Source: UBA4416 sp040386075
Lineage (GTDB): Bacteria; Bacteroidota; Bacteroidia; B-17B0; Aurantibacillaceae
DNA: 64,000 bases
Assembly: GCA_040386075.1 (NCBI GenBank)
Contig: JAZKGE010000008.1
Location: forward strand, 1-64,000
Direction: 5' to 3'
In this document: positions 45,615 through 55,500 of the stretch, in pieces
Layout: each line of letters starts with the position of its first letter
Position numbering within the stretch: position 1 is the stretch's first letter
Notes under the pieces: generated by a model
The model's database searches: none
Told to the model about the DNA's origin: nothing
Seen by the model: only the letters and a program-made list of their open reading frames with translations
Program-made: the position numbers and the translations under genes

Positions 45615-47153
45615 ATGAATATAGCAATCATTGGTGCCGGTGTATCCGGTTTAACTACGGCTTACTACTTAATGAAAAACGCTCCGGCGGGAACAGTGAA
45701 CATAACAATTTATGAGGCAAGTGCCATTATTGGAGGTAATGCTGATACTGTTGAGGTTTCACTTCCAATGCCGGATGGAAGTTTGAAATCAAGGTGGGTG
45801 GATTTTGGAGTAAACGATTTCAACCTCTCTACTTATACAGCATTAGTTACCCTTTGGGAAGAATTGGGAATCATGCAGGATATGGGACAATCATGTCCCG
45901 AAAGCTCTTATTGCAGCCCACTTATAGATACTGAATCATTTGCATTCCCGGGACAAAATAATGATTACGCGTACCGATATACAGTGCAAGCGGATGGATC
46001 AATTGTATCTCCTCCTGGAAGCACTGCAAAAGCAGATATACTTTACAATGATATTCAAATGTTCGAAAAACTATTGGCTCAATGGTATACAGATCATAAA
46101 CCTGAAAAAGATTATCATATTTCTGTTGCTGAATGGTTAGCGATGTGCAATTACCGATTTTCTGAAGATTTTATAAATTACAATCTGTATCCACGCATAA
46201 ACGGAATGTATTTTACAGTGGAGCAACCTATTGGTTCAGGTATTCCTGTTCCTTCAGCCATGCCCATGTGGATGGTGGGACATTATTATATTTTGCAGGA
46301 AGCTTACGGCCAAAAAATAACACCGGATTGCCCGCGACAATACTTTGTTGGCGGTAGCGTACGATGGTTAGATGTTTTAGCAACCACGCTAGTGGGAATG
46401 GGTGTAACAATACAAAGTAATACTCCCATCGATGCTATTGCATCTTCCGGTGATCAAATGGTTGTTGTTCTGCCAGGTGGCTCTGGTGCATTTTTTGACA
46501 AGGTGGTTTTAGCAACACACGCTGATACTACTTTAAAGCTTATGAACTATAATTTTAGTGGTGATACAATGGTCCAACTTCTGGGCGGTTTTAATTATTC
46601 AACCTGCCCAATTTACATACATCAGGATCCTAGGTTTTTAGCACAGAGAGATTTTGATTGTACGTATAACATTCATGCATATGATTACACACAACAATTG
46701 CCCACTTTTCCGTACACCATTTCATACATAGTTAACTATCATCAAAATGATCCTGCTGCTGGAATTAATGATCCGCTGTTTTTCCTTTCAATCAACCCTT
46801 ATTGGACACAAGGACAAGCTCCTGCTAACATGCTTAATTTCGCTGATGGCAGTGGCCCGGCCATAGGCTCTCTTAGTCATTGTACATTAAACACAACTTC
46901 ATTAAATGCCCAAATAGGAATTTTTGATATTCAGTTTCTTGAGCAGGCTGATCGTCAATATTATTTTTGCGGAAGTTTTACGGTGGGAGCAGGTTTGCAT
47001 GAAGAATGTATTTTGAATTCCATTGATATGGCTACAAAAATATTGAATCCGTCGTGGGTGCCACCGGGAGTTTCAAAAGGAGGCAAACGCGACTCTGCAC
47101 CACAATATATATTAGATGCCATTAAGCGAATGGAAGCGAAAAAGAAAGGTTGA
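45615..47153 (+). CDS. FAD-dependent amine-oxidase-like oxidoreductase
   Basis: 512 residues, no signal peptide. The N-terminus MNIAIIGAGVSGLTTAYYL is the dinucleotide-binding beta-alpha-beta motif, followed by the second FAD signature IYEASAIIGGNADT and a DFGVNDF segment. The middle has RYTVQADGSIVSPPG-type insert sequence and FDKVVLATHADTTLKLM, typical of the flavin amine oxidase/protoporphyrinogen-oxidase-like fold. The C-terminus FCGSFTVGAGLHEECILNSIDMATKIL is the substrate-proximal FAD-binding end. The substrate is not identifiable. It stands alone and is closed by a strong terminator. Confidence 0.88.
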   Translation: MNIAIIGAGVSGLTTAYYLMKNAPAGTVNITIYEASAIIGGNADTVEVSLPMPDGSLKSRWVDFGVNDFNLSTYTALVTLWEELGIMQDMGQSCPESSYCSPLIDTESFAFPGQNNDYAYRYTVQADGSIVSPPGSTAKADILYNDIQMFEKLLAQWYTDHKPEKDYHISVAEWLAMCNYRFSEDFINYNLYPRINGMYFTVEQPIGSGIPVPSAMPMWMVGHYYILQEAYGQKITPDCPRQYFVGGSVRWLDVLATTLVGMGVTIQSNTPIDAIASSGDQMVVVLPGGSGAFFDKVVLATHADTTLKLMNYNFSGDTMVQLLGGFNYSTCPIYIHQDPRFLAQRDFDCTYNIHAYDYTQQLPTFPYTISYIVNYHQNDPAAGINDPLFFLSINPYWTQGQAPANMLNFADGSGPAIGSLSHCTLNTTSLNAQIGIFDIQFLEQADRQYYFCGSFTVGAGLHEECILNSIDMATKILNPSWVPPGVSKGGKRDSAPQYILDAIKRMEAKKKG

Positions 47154-47178
47154 TCTTAATGATATCTAAATTAATCAT

Positions 47179-47210
47179 AAAAAAGCCTCTCAGAAATGAG
47201 AGGCTTTTTT
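47179..47210 (+). terminator. Intrinsic terminator after the FAD oxidoreductase
   Basis: 14-bp stem AAAAAAGCCTCTCA / TGAGAGGCTTTTTT with a GAAA tetraloop; T-rich on both strands, so it also ends transcription from the tRNA on the minus strand. Confidence 0.92.
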
Positions 47211-47211
47211 G

Positions 47212-47291
47212 TACACATGAAGGGACTCGAACCCCCACCCTTGCGGACCAGATCCTAAGTCTGGCGCGGCTACCAATTACGCCACATGTGC
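47212..47291 (-). tRNA. tRNA-Leu(UAG)
   Basis: 80 nt. Acceptor GCACATG/CATGTGT (one G-T pair) and discriminator A; D-arm GCGTAATTGGTAGCCGC. Anticodon stem CCAGA/TCTGG has loop CTTAGGA, so anticodon TAG (reads CUA). A variable arm and T-loop TTCGAGT follow. The CCA end is not encoded. The -7-like TATATTTG at 47310-47303 (minus) lies just upstream and sits inside a duplicated segment. Confidence 0.93.
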
Positions 47292-47335
47292 ATTTAGGAC
47301 TACAAATATAATTAAGATTATTAAATTATACAAGT

Positions 47336-47620
47336 TTATAGGCACTTCTCTTTCAGTTTTTCTAGCATTTCGGGATACTTTGACAGGTTTGAAATATACT
47401 TCGAACTTTTCATATTCTTTATATGACTTTCGATACTTCTTGCTTGTTTATATTCCAGATTAGAAATTTCCAGAAATAAATTCCACCTATTATCTTTTGA
47501 AGTAAAACAATTAGGGAACTTCTTTGACATATGTTCTTCTAAGCGTTCCTGAAGATTTAAACAACTTCCAATGTAATATTTGTTCAATTTTTCAGAATAC
47601 AGTATATATACATACGCCAT
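47336..47620 (-). CDS. Small GIY-YIG nuclease-domain protein
   Basis: 94 residues, a single GIY-YIG domain: YVYILYSEKLNKYYIGS supplies the two signature strands (the Tyr pair and YIG), L-x-x-R in LQERLEEH the catalytic Arg region, and a Glu in SIESHIKNMK the metal-binding residue. Stand-alone proteins of this UPF0213/URI-like size are common in Bacteroidota and may be structure-specific nucleases. It lies between duplicated tRNA 5' ends, which suggests it moves with or promotes the insertion (inference). Confidence 0.9.
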   Translation of the reverse strand: MAYVYILYSEKLNKYYIGSCLNLQERLEEHMSKKFPNCFTSKDNRWNLFLEISNLEYKQARSIESHIKNMKSSKYISNLSKYPEMLEKLKEKCL

Positions 47621-47657
47621 AATAAAAAACTAATAAATTGTTCGATTTCAGCTACCA

Positions 47658-47675
47658 TCCCGATAGCTATCGGGA
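47658..47675. repeat. 18-bp perfect palindrome interrupting a tRNA-fragment copy
   Basis: TCCCGATAGCTATCGGGA. On its left is GCTACCA, on its right ACGCCACATGTGC. In the intact tRNA (47265-47291 region) the same two blocks are separated by only ATT. The upstream tRNA remnant thus extends into the D-arm and was split by this palindrome, which has the look of a REP-type element. Confidence 0.7.
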
Positions 47676-47794
47676 ACGCCACATGTGCATTTAGGCCACA
47701 AATATACGATTTTTTATAAAATCTATAATAAATCACTGCAAAAAAACTTTAAAATCGCCTTAATTTCTTTAATTTGTAGCTCAAAATCAAGACT

Positions 47795-48985
47795 ATGTAC
47801 GGAAAATTTCAGGAACACTTACAATCCCAGTTAAACGAAATAGAACAAAATGGTTTGTTCAAAAAAGAACGTGTTATTATTACGCCACAGGGCGCTAGCG
47901 TGAAAGTAAGCGATGGCAAAGAAGTGATCATCTTTTGTGCTAATAACTATTTAGGTTTATCTTCTCACCCTAAGGTGATAGATGGCGCTAAAAAAGCATT
48001 GGATACACACGGTTACGGCATGTCGTCGGTTCGCTTCATTTGCGGGACGCAGGATATACACAAAACTTTAGAAAAAAAGATCGCCACATTTTTAGGGCAG
48101 GAAGATACTATTTTATATGCTGCAGCTTTTGATGCTAATGGTGGTGTGTTTGAACCATTATTTGGCGAAGAAGATGCGATCATCTCTGATGAATTAAATC
48201 ACGCTTCTATAATTGATGGCGTGCGTTTGTGCAAAGCGCAACGTTACCGTTACAAGAACTGCGACATGGCTGATCTGGAAGAACAACTGATCAAGGCACA
48301 GGCACAACGCTACCGTATCATTGTTACAGATGGGGTTTTTAGCATGGATGGTTTTGTAGCGCCTTTGGATAAAATTTGTGATCTGGCTGATAAATACAAT
48401 GCCATGGTAATGGTTGACGAAAGTCACGCCAGCGGCTTTATTGGTAAAACTGGTCGTGGTACGGTTGAATTGAAGAACGTGATGAACCGCGTTGACATTA
48501 TCACCGGAACTTTAGGAAAAGCCTTAGGCGGTGCCATGGGTGGATTTACAACAGGCAAAAAAGAAGTGATCGAAATATTAAGACAACGTTCCCGTCCTTA
48601 TTTATTTTCAAACTCATTAGCACCAAGTATTGTAGGTGCCAGCATTGCAGTGTTTGACATGTTAAGCGAAACTACCGAATTGAGAGATACGTTGGAAAGT
48701 AACATTACATACTTTAAAACAGGCTTACGCAAAATTGGTTTGGAATTTAAAGAAGGTGATTCAGCAATTGTACCAGTGATGTTATACGATGCTAAACTCT
48801 CACAAGTGTTTGCCGATAAATTATTGCTGGAAGGCATTTATGTGATCGGGTTCTTCTTTCCGGTTGTTGCAAAAGGGCAGGCACGTATTCGTGTGCAATT
48901 ATCTGCTGCCCATACTAAAGCGCATTTGGATAAAGCTTTAGCTGCTTTTGAAAAAGTTGGGAAAGAGTTAGGGGTTATTAAGTAG
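47795..48985 (+). CDS. kbl: Glycine C-acetyltransferase (2-amino-3-ketobutyrate CoA ligase)
   Basis: 396 residues, the usual length for Kbl. PLP-dependent alpha-oxoamine synthase fold: FCANNYLGLSSHP near the N-terminus, HGYGMSSVRFICGTQDIH, DELNHASIIDG, TDGVFSMDG, VDESHASGFIGKTGRGT and the PLP-lysine in GTLGKALGGAMGG. It interconverts glycine plus acetyl-CoA and 2-amino-3-ketobutyrate in threonine degradation. Related enzymes (serine palmitoyltransferase, BioF) share the fold, but the N-terminus MYGKFQEHLQSQLNEI and overall match favour Kbl. No threonine dehydrogenase gene is adjacent. Confidence 0.93.
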   Translation: MYGKFQEHLQSQLNEIEQNGLFKKERVIITPQGASVKVSDGKEVIIFCANNYLGLSSHPKVIDGAKKALDTHGYGMSSVRFICGTQDIHKTLEKKIATFLGQEDTILYAAAFDANGGVFEPLFGEEDAIISDELNHASIIDGVRLCKAQRYRYKNCDMADLEEQLIKAQAQRYRIIVTDGVFSMDGFVAPLDKICDLADKYNAMVMVDESHASGFIGKTGRGTVELKNVMNRVDIITGTLGKALGGAMGGFTTGKKEVIEILRQRSRPYLFSNSLAPSIVGASIAVFDMLSETTELRDTLESNITYFKTGLRKIGLEFKEGDSAIVPVMLYDAKLSQVFADKLLLEGIYVIGFFFPVVAKGQARIRVQLSAAHTKAHLDKALAAFEKVGKELGVIK

Positions 48986-48992
48986 TTGGTTG

Positions 48993-49479
48993 GAACACGG
49001 ATTAAACGGATGGGGCTGATGGGCACAGATAATTTTGAAGAAGGGGTTTTTGGTTATTGATTTTTCAGATTATTTGTAAATATCTTCCTTCTGCTTTCAG
49101 GTTTCTTTCCAAAGTTTAATAATAACCCAACTTCAATATTTGTAGCCCGTAAATAATTTAGTAATTGAATTTCGTTTGCAGAAACTAAGACTTCATTAGC
49201 TTTCAGCTCTATGATTACGGTGTCATTTATTAATAGATCAGCAAAGTATTCGCCTACTAGTTTTTCTTTATAGAATACTTTAATTGGTTTTTGTGATTCT
49301 ACTTTTAATCCTTGTTTTTCTAATTCAAAACACATTGCATTCTGGTAAACTCTTTCTAAGAAACCATATCCAAGCTCATTATAAACATCATAATAGGTTC
49401 GTAAAATTAAATTAGTTATGTCTTTATGTAGTAATTCCATAATCTGTATTAATCAGTTTTAACCGTTCAATCCGCGTTC
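48993..49479. mobile_element. GxxExxY gene unit bounded by about 41-bp inverted repeats
   Basis: Left arm 48993-49033 and the reverse complement of the right arm 49439-49479 share GAACRCGGATTRAACGG, then CTGAT, then ACAGAT in register. The gene between them starts inside the right arm. Such a compact unit (487 bp) with imperfect terminal inverted repeats resembles a small mobile or MITE-like cassette. No target-site duplication is obvious. Confidence 0.5.
49054..49440 (-). CDS. GxxExxY-family protein (PDDEXK-like)
   Basis: 128 residues. The name motif is present in YGFLERVYQNA (G-x-x-E-x-x-Y), followed by YFADLLINDTVIIELKAN, which has the D...E-x-K arrangement of PDDEXK nucleases, and LLNYLRATNIEVGLLLNFG. 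The function of the family is not established; a nuclease-like fold is expected. The gene fills almost the whole interval between two inverted repeats, and its ATG lies within one of them, which supports a mobile or domesticated-element origin. Confidence 0.9.
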   Translation of the reverse strand: MELLHKDITNLILRTYYDVYNELGYGFLERVYQNAMCFELEKQGLKVESQKPIKVFYKEKLVGEYFADLLINDTVIIELKANEVLVSANEIQLLNYLRATNIEVGLLLNFGKKPESRRKIFTNNLKNQ

Positions 49480-49483
49480 TATT

Positions 49484-50473
49484 CTAATAAATCCTCACCT
49501 CTGTCGCTCCAAAACCATAATCTTTGTAGGACGCATCGTAAAACTCAATATCCTCAACAGTTTTTAAAATAGCCAGTATTTCCTGCTTTAGTTTTCCATT
49601 ACCAACGCCATGAATAACGATCAGCTTTTTAATGCCATTACTCATGCAATATTGCAATTCTTTTTCAAAACGTTCGAGCTGAATCGACATGATCTCATAA
49701 TTGGTTAAGTTTTTATGCGAGTCTATCAATTCCTCTATATGCAGGTCTATCTCGCGTGTAAGATCTTTGATCTTTTGCTTGGCTACGGATGTTTTTTGAG
49801 GTTGCTTGAATTCTTTTATAGCTTTCAATCGCGTAAGATCTTCCATGGTAATGGTTTTCTCAATGATCTCTTTATCCAAAAAATTCTCTTTTAAAATATA
49901 GGCGTATACTGCATACTTAAATTCGTTATGCTGAATCAACGTTGACTGTGACATGATCTTTTCGTTGATGTACAGGATCTCAGCCAAAGGAATCTGTGAT
50001 TTGTAATGCATATTCTTAAAGAATAAACATTCAATTTTATGGTAAGCATACTCTTTAAAGAAATTCTTTTTTACCTGCTTCAAAAACACCTTCTGATAAG
50101 CGCCTAATTCGCCGTGTTTTAAAGTTTGAAAATATTCATCATCCTTTACCGAATATGAAAAGGAAACGTTATAGGAAGATGAATTGAATAAATAGAATTT
50201 ATAGTCGCTTACCAATGCAGGCATTTCGTGATCCGGTTCAATAATAAAATAAATAGAATCGGACAAGATGGTTTCCAGTTCCATTTCAATATTCTCAACC
50301 TCTGGATTCAAGATCAACTCTGTGTGAATAGGCACAAGATGTTTTGAAAGATAAGGAATCTCAAATCCATCCTGCATTTCAACGAACACCGTGTCTTTGT
50401 CTTTAAAACGGGTAATGGTGCCTTCACCTACTTCATTTAAAAAACGTACTTTATCTCCTATCCTCAGTTTCAT
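49484..50473 (-). CDS. Smr-domain protein (MutS2-like C-terminus, DUF2027-type N-terminus)
   Basis: 329 residues. The N-terminal MKLRIGDKVRFLNEVGEGTITRFKDKDTVFVEM is a small SH3-like barrel, followed by a beta-rich DUF2027-type middle (about 75-190). A coiled-coil stretch (220-260) leads to a C-terminal Smr domain with IDLHIEEL (the LDLHG-like motif), VIHGVGNGKLKQEI and GFGATEVRIY. Smr domains nick branched DNA or cleave RNA on stalled ribosomes; which applies here is unknown. It ends 4 nt from comEC and probably shares its transcript. Confidence 0.88.
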   Translation of the reverse strand: MKLRIGDKVRFLNEVGEGTITRFKDKDTVFVEMQDGFEIPYLSKHLVPIHTELILNPEVENIEMELETILSDSIYFIIEPDHEMPALVSDYKFYLFNSSSYNVSFSYSVKDDEYFQTLKHGELGAYQKVFLKQVKKNFFKEYAYHKIECLFFKNMHYKSQIPLAEILYINEKIMSQSTLIQHNEFKYAVYAYILKENFLDKEIIEKTITMEDLTRLKAIKEFKQPQKTSVAKQKIKDLTREIDLHIEELIDSHKNLTNYEIMSIQLERFEKELQYCMSNGIKKLIVIHGVGNGKLKQEILAILKTVEDIEFYDASYKDYGFGATEVRIY

Positions 50474-50476
50474 ATT

Positions 50477-52522
50477 CTACAATTTAATTTGTACTGCGCC
50501 GGTTTCTTTGGCCCAATAAAAAGAAATGGCTGCCAGGGCACATTGTCTTTTTAATTTCTTTACAAATTTAGAACTGTTAGAGCAATCCGCAATAATTACA
50601 GGGCGTGTTTTATAATTTGTTATGAGTTCGAGCGGTGTATCATTACTTACAATGATATACTGCGGATCACTATTTGGTTGTAAAACACCTGAACGGTGAG
50701 CATTCACAATTTCCCTACCATTTACTTTCAGGGCATTGCTTTTTATGGGGACGATCTTTAAATTAGAAATAGTAAGCAGGTAAGGCTTAACGTGACGCTG
50801 CAATTCTTTTTCGGGCAACTCATTAAAATTGCCATATACCGTTTGTCCTACCCTTAATGCAAAAACAGATCGTTGTTTGACGTGAAAGATGATCAGCTCT
50901 TTTTCATCCAACTGTTTATAATTATTATAAATGGAAGCCGATAGCCAGGCGATCATCAAAAAACACAAGGCCAATACCTGCTTATATTGTTTTCCACTAA
51001 TGATCATTAAACACAGCGCAATCGCCAGAGATAGGAAAACAAGATCGGTAACAGAAAAAGAGATAAAATCAATAAAACCATAACGTGAATTATCTGTTAG
51101 CTGTGCCAGCCACAACATAGCAGACGTGGATATATTGATAATATATACTACCACGTAATTCAGGAAAACAATTTTATAAACGATCAAAAATAAGGCGGCT
51201 GCTATCATAATGAGCATGCTTATAGGTATGATAATCAGATTGGAGAATGCAAACCAAATGGGGAACTGATGAAAATAATATAAGGAAATAGGCAATGTAA
51301 ATACAGTGGCGGCAACTGAGATCAACACACTGGTCCAGAGCCATTGCAAAATCCTGTTTTCAAATATGTGTATCTTGTGCAAAACAGGATACAAATACAT
51401 GATGCCGAATACGGCAAAGTAACTCAACAAAAATCCAACATCTTTTATGAGGTAAGGATTAAAGAGTAACAACAAAAATGCAGATAACAATAACGTATTA
51501 TAAGCGTTGCCTTGCTTGTAAAAAGTTTTACCAAATAATACCAGGCTTAACATTAAAGCTGCGCGCAAAACAGAGGGCGAAAGGCCAGTTATAAAAACAA
51601 AGAGCAATAAAAACAACATTACAAAACAAAATTTGGTTTTTTTGTATCGATCATGCTTATCGAACAACGAAAAAACAAAAATGAGAATGCCGTATAGCAC
51701 GCCTGTGTGCATACCTGAGACCGATAAGATGTGAAGAGTTCCTGAATGCGAAAAACTTTGCATCACTGCGCTATCGATCTCATCATCATAGCCAACCAGC
51801 AAAGCTGAGCAAATTGAAAAGGCTTCCTGCGATAAACTGCTGTTTCGCAGTACAGAAACTAAATGGGCTTTAATGCGGGTTCCTATTTGAGATATGCTAA
51901 ACCTAGGGTTTGTTTCTGAGATCAGTTTTACTTTTTCGGCATTTGCATAAACCACATGAAAAATATTCTTGTTCTGCAAAAATTCTTTGTAGTCAAACTC
52001 AAATGGGTTTTTGGGATCATTCACAAAACTAAACTGAGTGTTTATGAGTATCCGGTTACCTAACCTAAAGGTTTGTAAAGAATCGTTTTTAAAATACAAG
52101 ATGGTATTACCTTCGGCATAATGCCAATTATTATTCTGTTCGATCGCCATAACCTCAACGGGGATCTTAATGAATTTTTGAGTTATAACCGGAATATCAT
52201 TAATAATAGCGATGAATTTTTGGGGTTTCGGAGAAACAAAGTTTGAATAATGATCTAATTTATTGCGGGCATTATACAGATGACAGGATTCATAAGCCGA
52301 CGAAAATAACAACAGATTTGTACACAAAATATAAGCCACCTTTTTGAAGGAAGAATTTGGTTCATGAAATTTTTGGACAAAAAATGTAATGAGCCACAAA
52401 AGCGAGGCACTAAAAAAAATAAGATGGAGGCCTTTAAATTCGCTGATGTAATCGAAGCAAATAATTCCCAACAAGTAAGGAAAAAGAATCTTAAAAAATG
52501 GTATGGATTTAAAATTGATCAC
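50477..52522 (-). CDS. ComEC/Rec2-family DNA-uptake channel protein
   Basis: 681 residues. Three hydrophobic N-terminal segments and a DUF4131-type periplasmic domain (about 60-215) precede the competence domain with HSGTLHILSVSGMHTGVLYGI, GLSPSVLRAALMLSL and about seven further transmembrane helices. The C-terminal 150 residues (after about 525) are soluble and lack a full metallo-beta-lactamase domain, as is common in Bacteroidota ComEC. It carries single-stranded DNA across the inner membrane in natural transformation. No other competence gene is nearby. Confidence 0.92.
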   Translation of the reverse strand: MINFKSIPFFKILFPYLLGIICFDYISEFKGLHLIFFSASLLWLITFFVQKFHEPNSSFKKVAYILCTNLLLFSSAYESCHLYNARNKLDHYSNFVSPKPQKFIAIINDIPVITQKFIKIPVEVMAIEQNNNWHYAEGNTILYFKNDSLQTFRLGNRILINTQFSFVNDPKNPFEFDYKEFLQNKNIFHVVYANAEKVKLISETNPRFSISQIGTRIKAHLVSVLRNSSLSQEAFSICSALLVGYDDEIDSAVMQSFSHSGTLHILSVSGMHTGVLYGILIFVFSLFDKHDRYKKTKFCFVMLFLLLFVFITGLSPSVLRAALMLSLVLFGKTFYKQGNAYNTLLLSAFLLLLFNPYLIKDVGFLLSYFAVFGIMYLYPVLHKIHIFENRILQWLWTSVLISVAATVFTLPISLYYFHQFPIWFAFSNLIIIPISMLIMIAAALFLIVYKIVFLNYVVVYIINISTSAMLWLAQLTDNSRYGFIDFISFSVTDLVFLSLAIALCLMIISGKQYKQVLALCFLMIAWLSASIYNNYKQLDEKELIIFHVKQRSVFALRVGQTVYGNFNELPEKELQRHVKPYLLTISNLKIVPIKSNALKVNGREIVNAHRSGVLQPNSDPQYIIVSNDTPLELITNYKTRPVIIADCSNSSKFVKKLKRQCALAAISFYWAKETGAVQIKL

Positions 52523-52583
52523 TCCCCAAAATTATAGGGACAGAGGATTTTTTACACTACCATTAAAGACGTTTTTAGCACAC

Positions 52584-55500
52584 TTAAATTTTCAGGCCAA
52601 TCAATAAAATATCATCGGTTTGTTCGTAAGAACCCTGCCATTCAGAGATCTCTTTGTTCATCTTTATTTTAAGCTCAGAAAAACGCAGGTGCTCATTCAT
52701 TAACAGAAATTGCCTTAAACGGGCGGGATTGTATTTTTTGTTACGGTCGCCACCAAACTGATCGGTGATGCCATCTGTAAATAAAAACAGCTTATCTCCT
52801 TTTTTGATCGTGATCGTTTTTGTTGGAACCACACTGTCAAAGTCGGCATAACCACCAATGTTAACATTCTCTGACGCTAAGGTGATCAACTCATCGTTAG
52901 AAATGATATATAAGGGTCTGTTAGCATTTACATATTCAATAGTATTTTTTTCTTTGTCATAACAAACCAGAGAAATATCCAAACCATCACTTATCTGCCC
53001 GGTCGTGTTTTGACTTAGCCTTGCATTAAGTTCACGACGCAAAAACTCTATCATTTTAGCCGGTGTGTTTTGATCAATATGTTCATCAACTGATTCATTC
53101 AAAATACTGCTTGATATCAACGACATAAATGCCCCGGGAACGCCATGTCCTGTACAATCCACAACGGCCACATACATGAGTCCGTTCAGTTCTTTCATCC
53201 AGTAATAATCGCCACTTACAATGTTGCGGGGCTTATAAAAAATAAAACTGTCGCTAAAATAATTCTCCAACACCGTTGGATCTGGTAAAATGGTTTGCTG
53301 TATGCGTTGCGCGTATTTTATACTATCGGTTAAATCTTTATTAATTCCCTGTATCAATACGTTTTGTAATTCGATCTCTTTCTTTTTATTTTCAATTTCA
53401 GATGTACGTGCTTTTACCTGGAGTTCCAGTTTTAATTTTTCGCGTTTCAATCGTTTTTCTCTGCTTATCACAAAAAAGTATAGGAACGAAACAACAAGGA
53501 GGCAAATGATCACATAGAAAGCGGTTGTTTTCCAAAATGGTGGTGTGACACTAAAATGGTAGGTATATTCTTTGGATTCAGAAAAATCGTTGCTGATGGA
53601 AGTTTTAATAACCAAACTATAATCGCCTGAAGGCAGGTTGCGATATGTGATCTCATTGAAATTAAATAACGGGATCCAGTCTTTATCGTAACCGATGAGT
53701 TTATAGCTGTAGTTCATCAATTTTTGATCGGCAATATTATCGGTATTCAGATTAAACTGGATACTATTGTGCGTATAGTCTAATACAAGATGATTAGGGA
53801 TCTTATACCAGTTATAAAATCCTTCAAAATAAATAGAAGAATAATCTCCTGACGAGAATAAGGAAGCATCTGTCCAATCGATATGTTTATTTTCTATCAA
53901 AATACTATTGATAAAAACCGTAGCCTGTTTTTGGTTTGCGTTTTTTTCAATGTCGTTGATATTTTTGTATTGCGTTAATCCTTCAATAGACCCTATCCAG
54001 ATATACTTATCATCGTCGAACACAGTTGTATTTGGCTTATTATCATAAGACGCAAACCCTTGTCCTTTATTATAAGATTTAATTTCCTTTACACGATTCA
54101 GATACGTATCAATTTTCAATTCGTTGATGCCGTTATTGGAAATGAACCAAACCTCATCTTTATTAAATAAAATAGAATTAACACAATTACTACTGATGCC
54201 ATCTTTAACCGATATTTTTTCAAACGTGTTTGCTTGCGCATTTTCAGAATAACGTACTTGCAATTTATTCTTTAAAATAATAGCGCCAACATCCGAACTG
54301 CCTAACCACATATTTCCGTTCCAGTCCTTAGCAACAGTTTGTATGTTTTTAAAAATAGCGTACTCGTTATTTATATAGCCTGTTTTTACATTCAATTTCC
54401 AAACGCCTTCGTTAGAAGTGATCCAGATATCTCCCAGGTCATCCTCCAGTATGCATGATACTGTGGGACTTAATAAGTTAGTGATATCAAATGACGTGAT
54501 GGTATAAGAAAGATCTTTATTAACAACGATGCGGTCTATCTTTGATTCGGATTGATAGCCCACCCAAATAGCTCCGTTTTGTGCTTTATATAAATAGGAG
54601 ATAAATTTTGATCTTAAATTATTTGCTGCCGAAATAACTTTAGTTACCAGCAATGCTTTTTGTGCATTCTCTTTACTGATTATACTAATGCCGCCTCCTA
54701 TTGTACCCAGCCACATATTTCCAAAATTATCCTCAGTGATGGTTTTAATAATAGATTCGCTAATACCTTGTTCCCAGAAACAACGCTCAAATTTTCTGTT
54801 CTTAAACTTAAAGGCACCTCCACCATATGTACCCAACCAAATAGCACTATCTGAGGATTTGAAAACACTTACCACTTTTTCCTCTTCCAGTCCAGATTTT
54901 TGATTGTAGCTCAGTGAACTCTTATTGTTTACAGATACTAATCCATCATTCAGAGTTCCTACCCATAAATTCTGAAATTTATCCTGTTTAAAACATAAAG
55001 GATTACTCCCAAAAAAACCCTGGCCGTTACTCAACACCACAATGTTTTTCGTGGTGTAATCATTTTCATTGGTGTTCTTATCAATAGGCACTTTTAAAAA
55101 ACCAAAACCATCAGTTGCCAGATATAGATTTCCTTCGTCGTCTTTTCCAATATTAACAAATCGAGTGAAATGAATGCCGTCAACTATTGAATCAAAATTT
55201 AAATATTCGGCATTGAACCCACTGTTGTTAATGAAATCAAATTTAATTTCAGCTAAGCCATTACCCCAATCACTTACTAATAGATTTTTCTTTTTATCAA
55301 ACTCAATAGATTGAATAGCGTCACCCTTGAATAAATTAGTTGAATTAAAATTAACGATACGGATCAGTTTACTATTAATGCTGGTAGACGCTGCTGAATT
55401 CTGGATCAGGACAAATTTTGGGATCTTTGTAGAGATCGTTTTTTCAATAAAAAACAACCCCTTCATTTCGGTTGAGATCCAGAGATTTCCATCTTCGTCA

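Larger units (their letters stand above)
47279..47706. mobile_element. GIY-YIG cassette bounded by direct repeats of the tRNA 5' end
   Basis: ACGCCACATGTGCATTTAGG is repeated perfectly at 47279-47298 and 47676-47695. Both copies are followed, within an indel, by ACAAATATA, so about 31 nt covering the first 13 nt of the tRNA and its TATATTTG promoter element are duplicated. Between them lie the GIY-YIG gene and an 18-bp palindrome. The layout is that of an insertion at the tRNA 5' end that left the tRNA and its promoter intact. Confidence 0.6.

Noticed and set aside
47651..47695. A second tRNA gene upstream of tRNA-Leu
   Set aside because: Only the 5' end and part of the D-arm are present, and they are interrupted by a palindrome; no anticodon or T-arm follows.
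48985..49053. Extension of kbl or a small gene after its stop
   Set aside because: The stretch is explained by the left inverted repeat of the GxxExxY unit and has no coding features.
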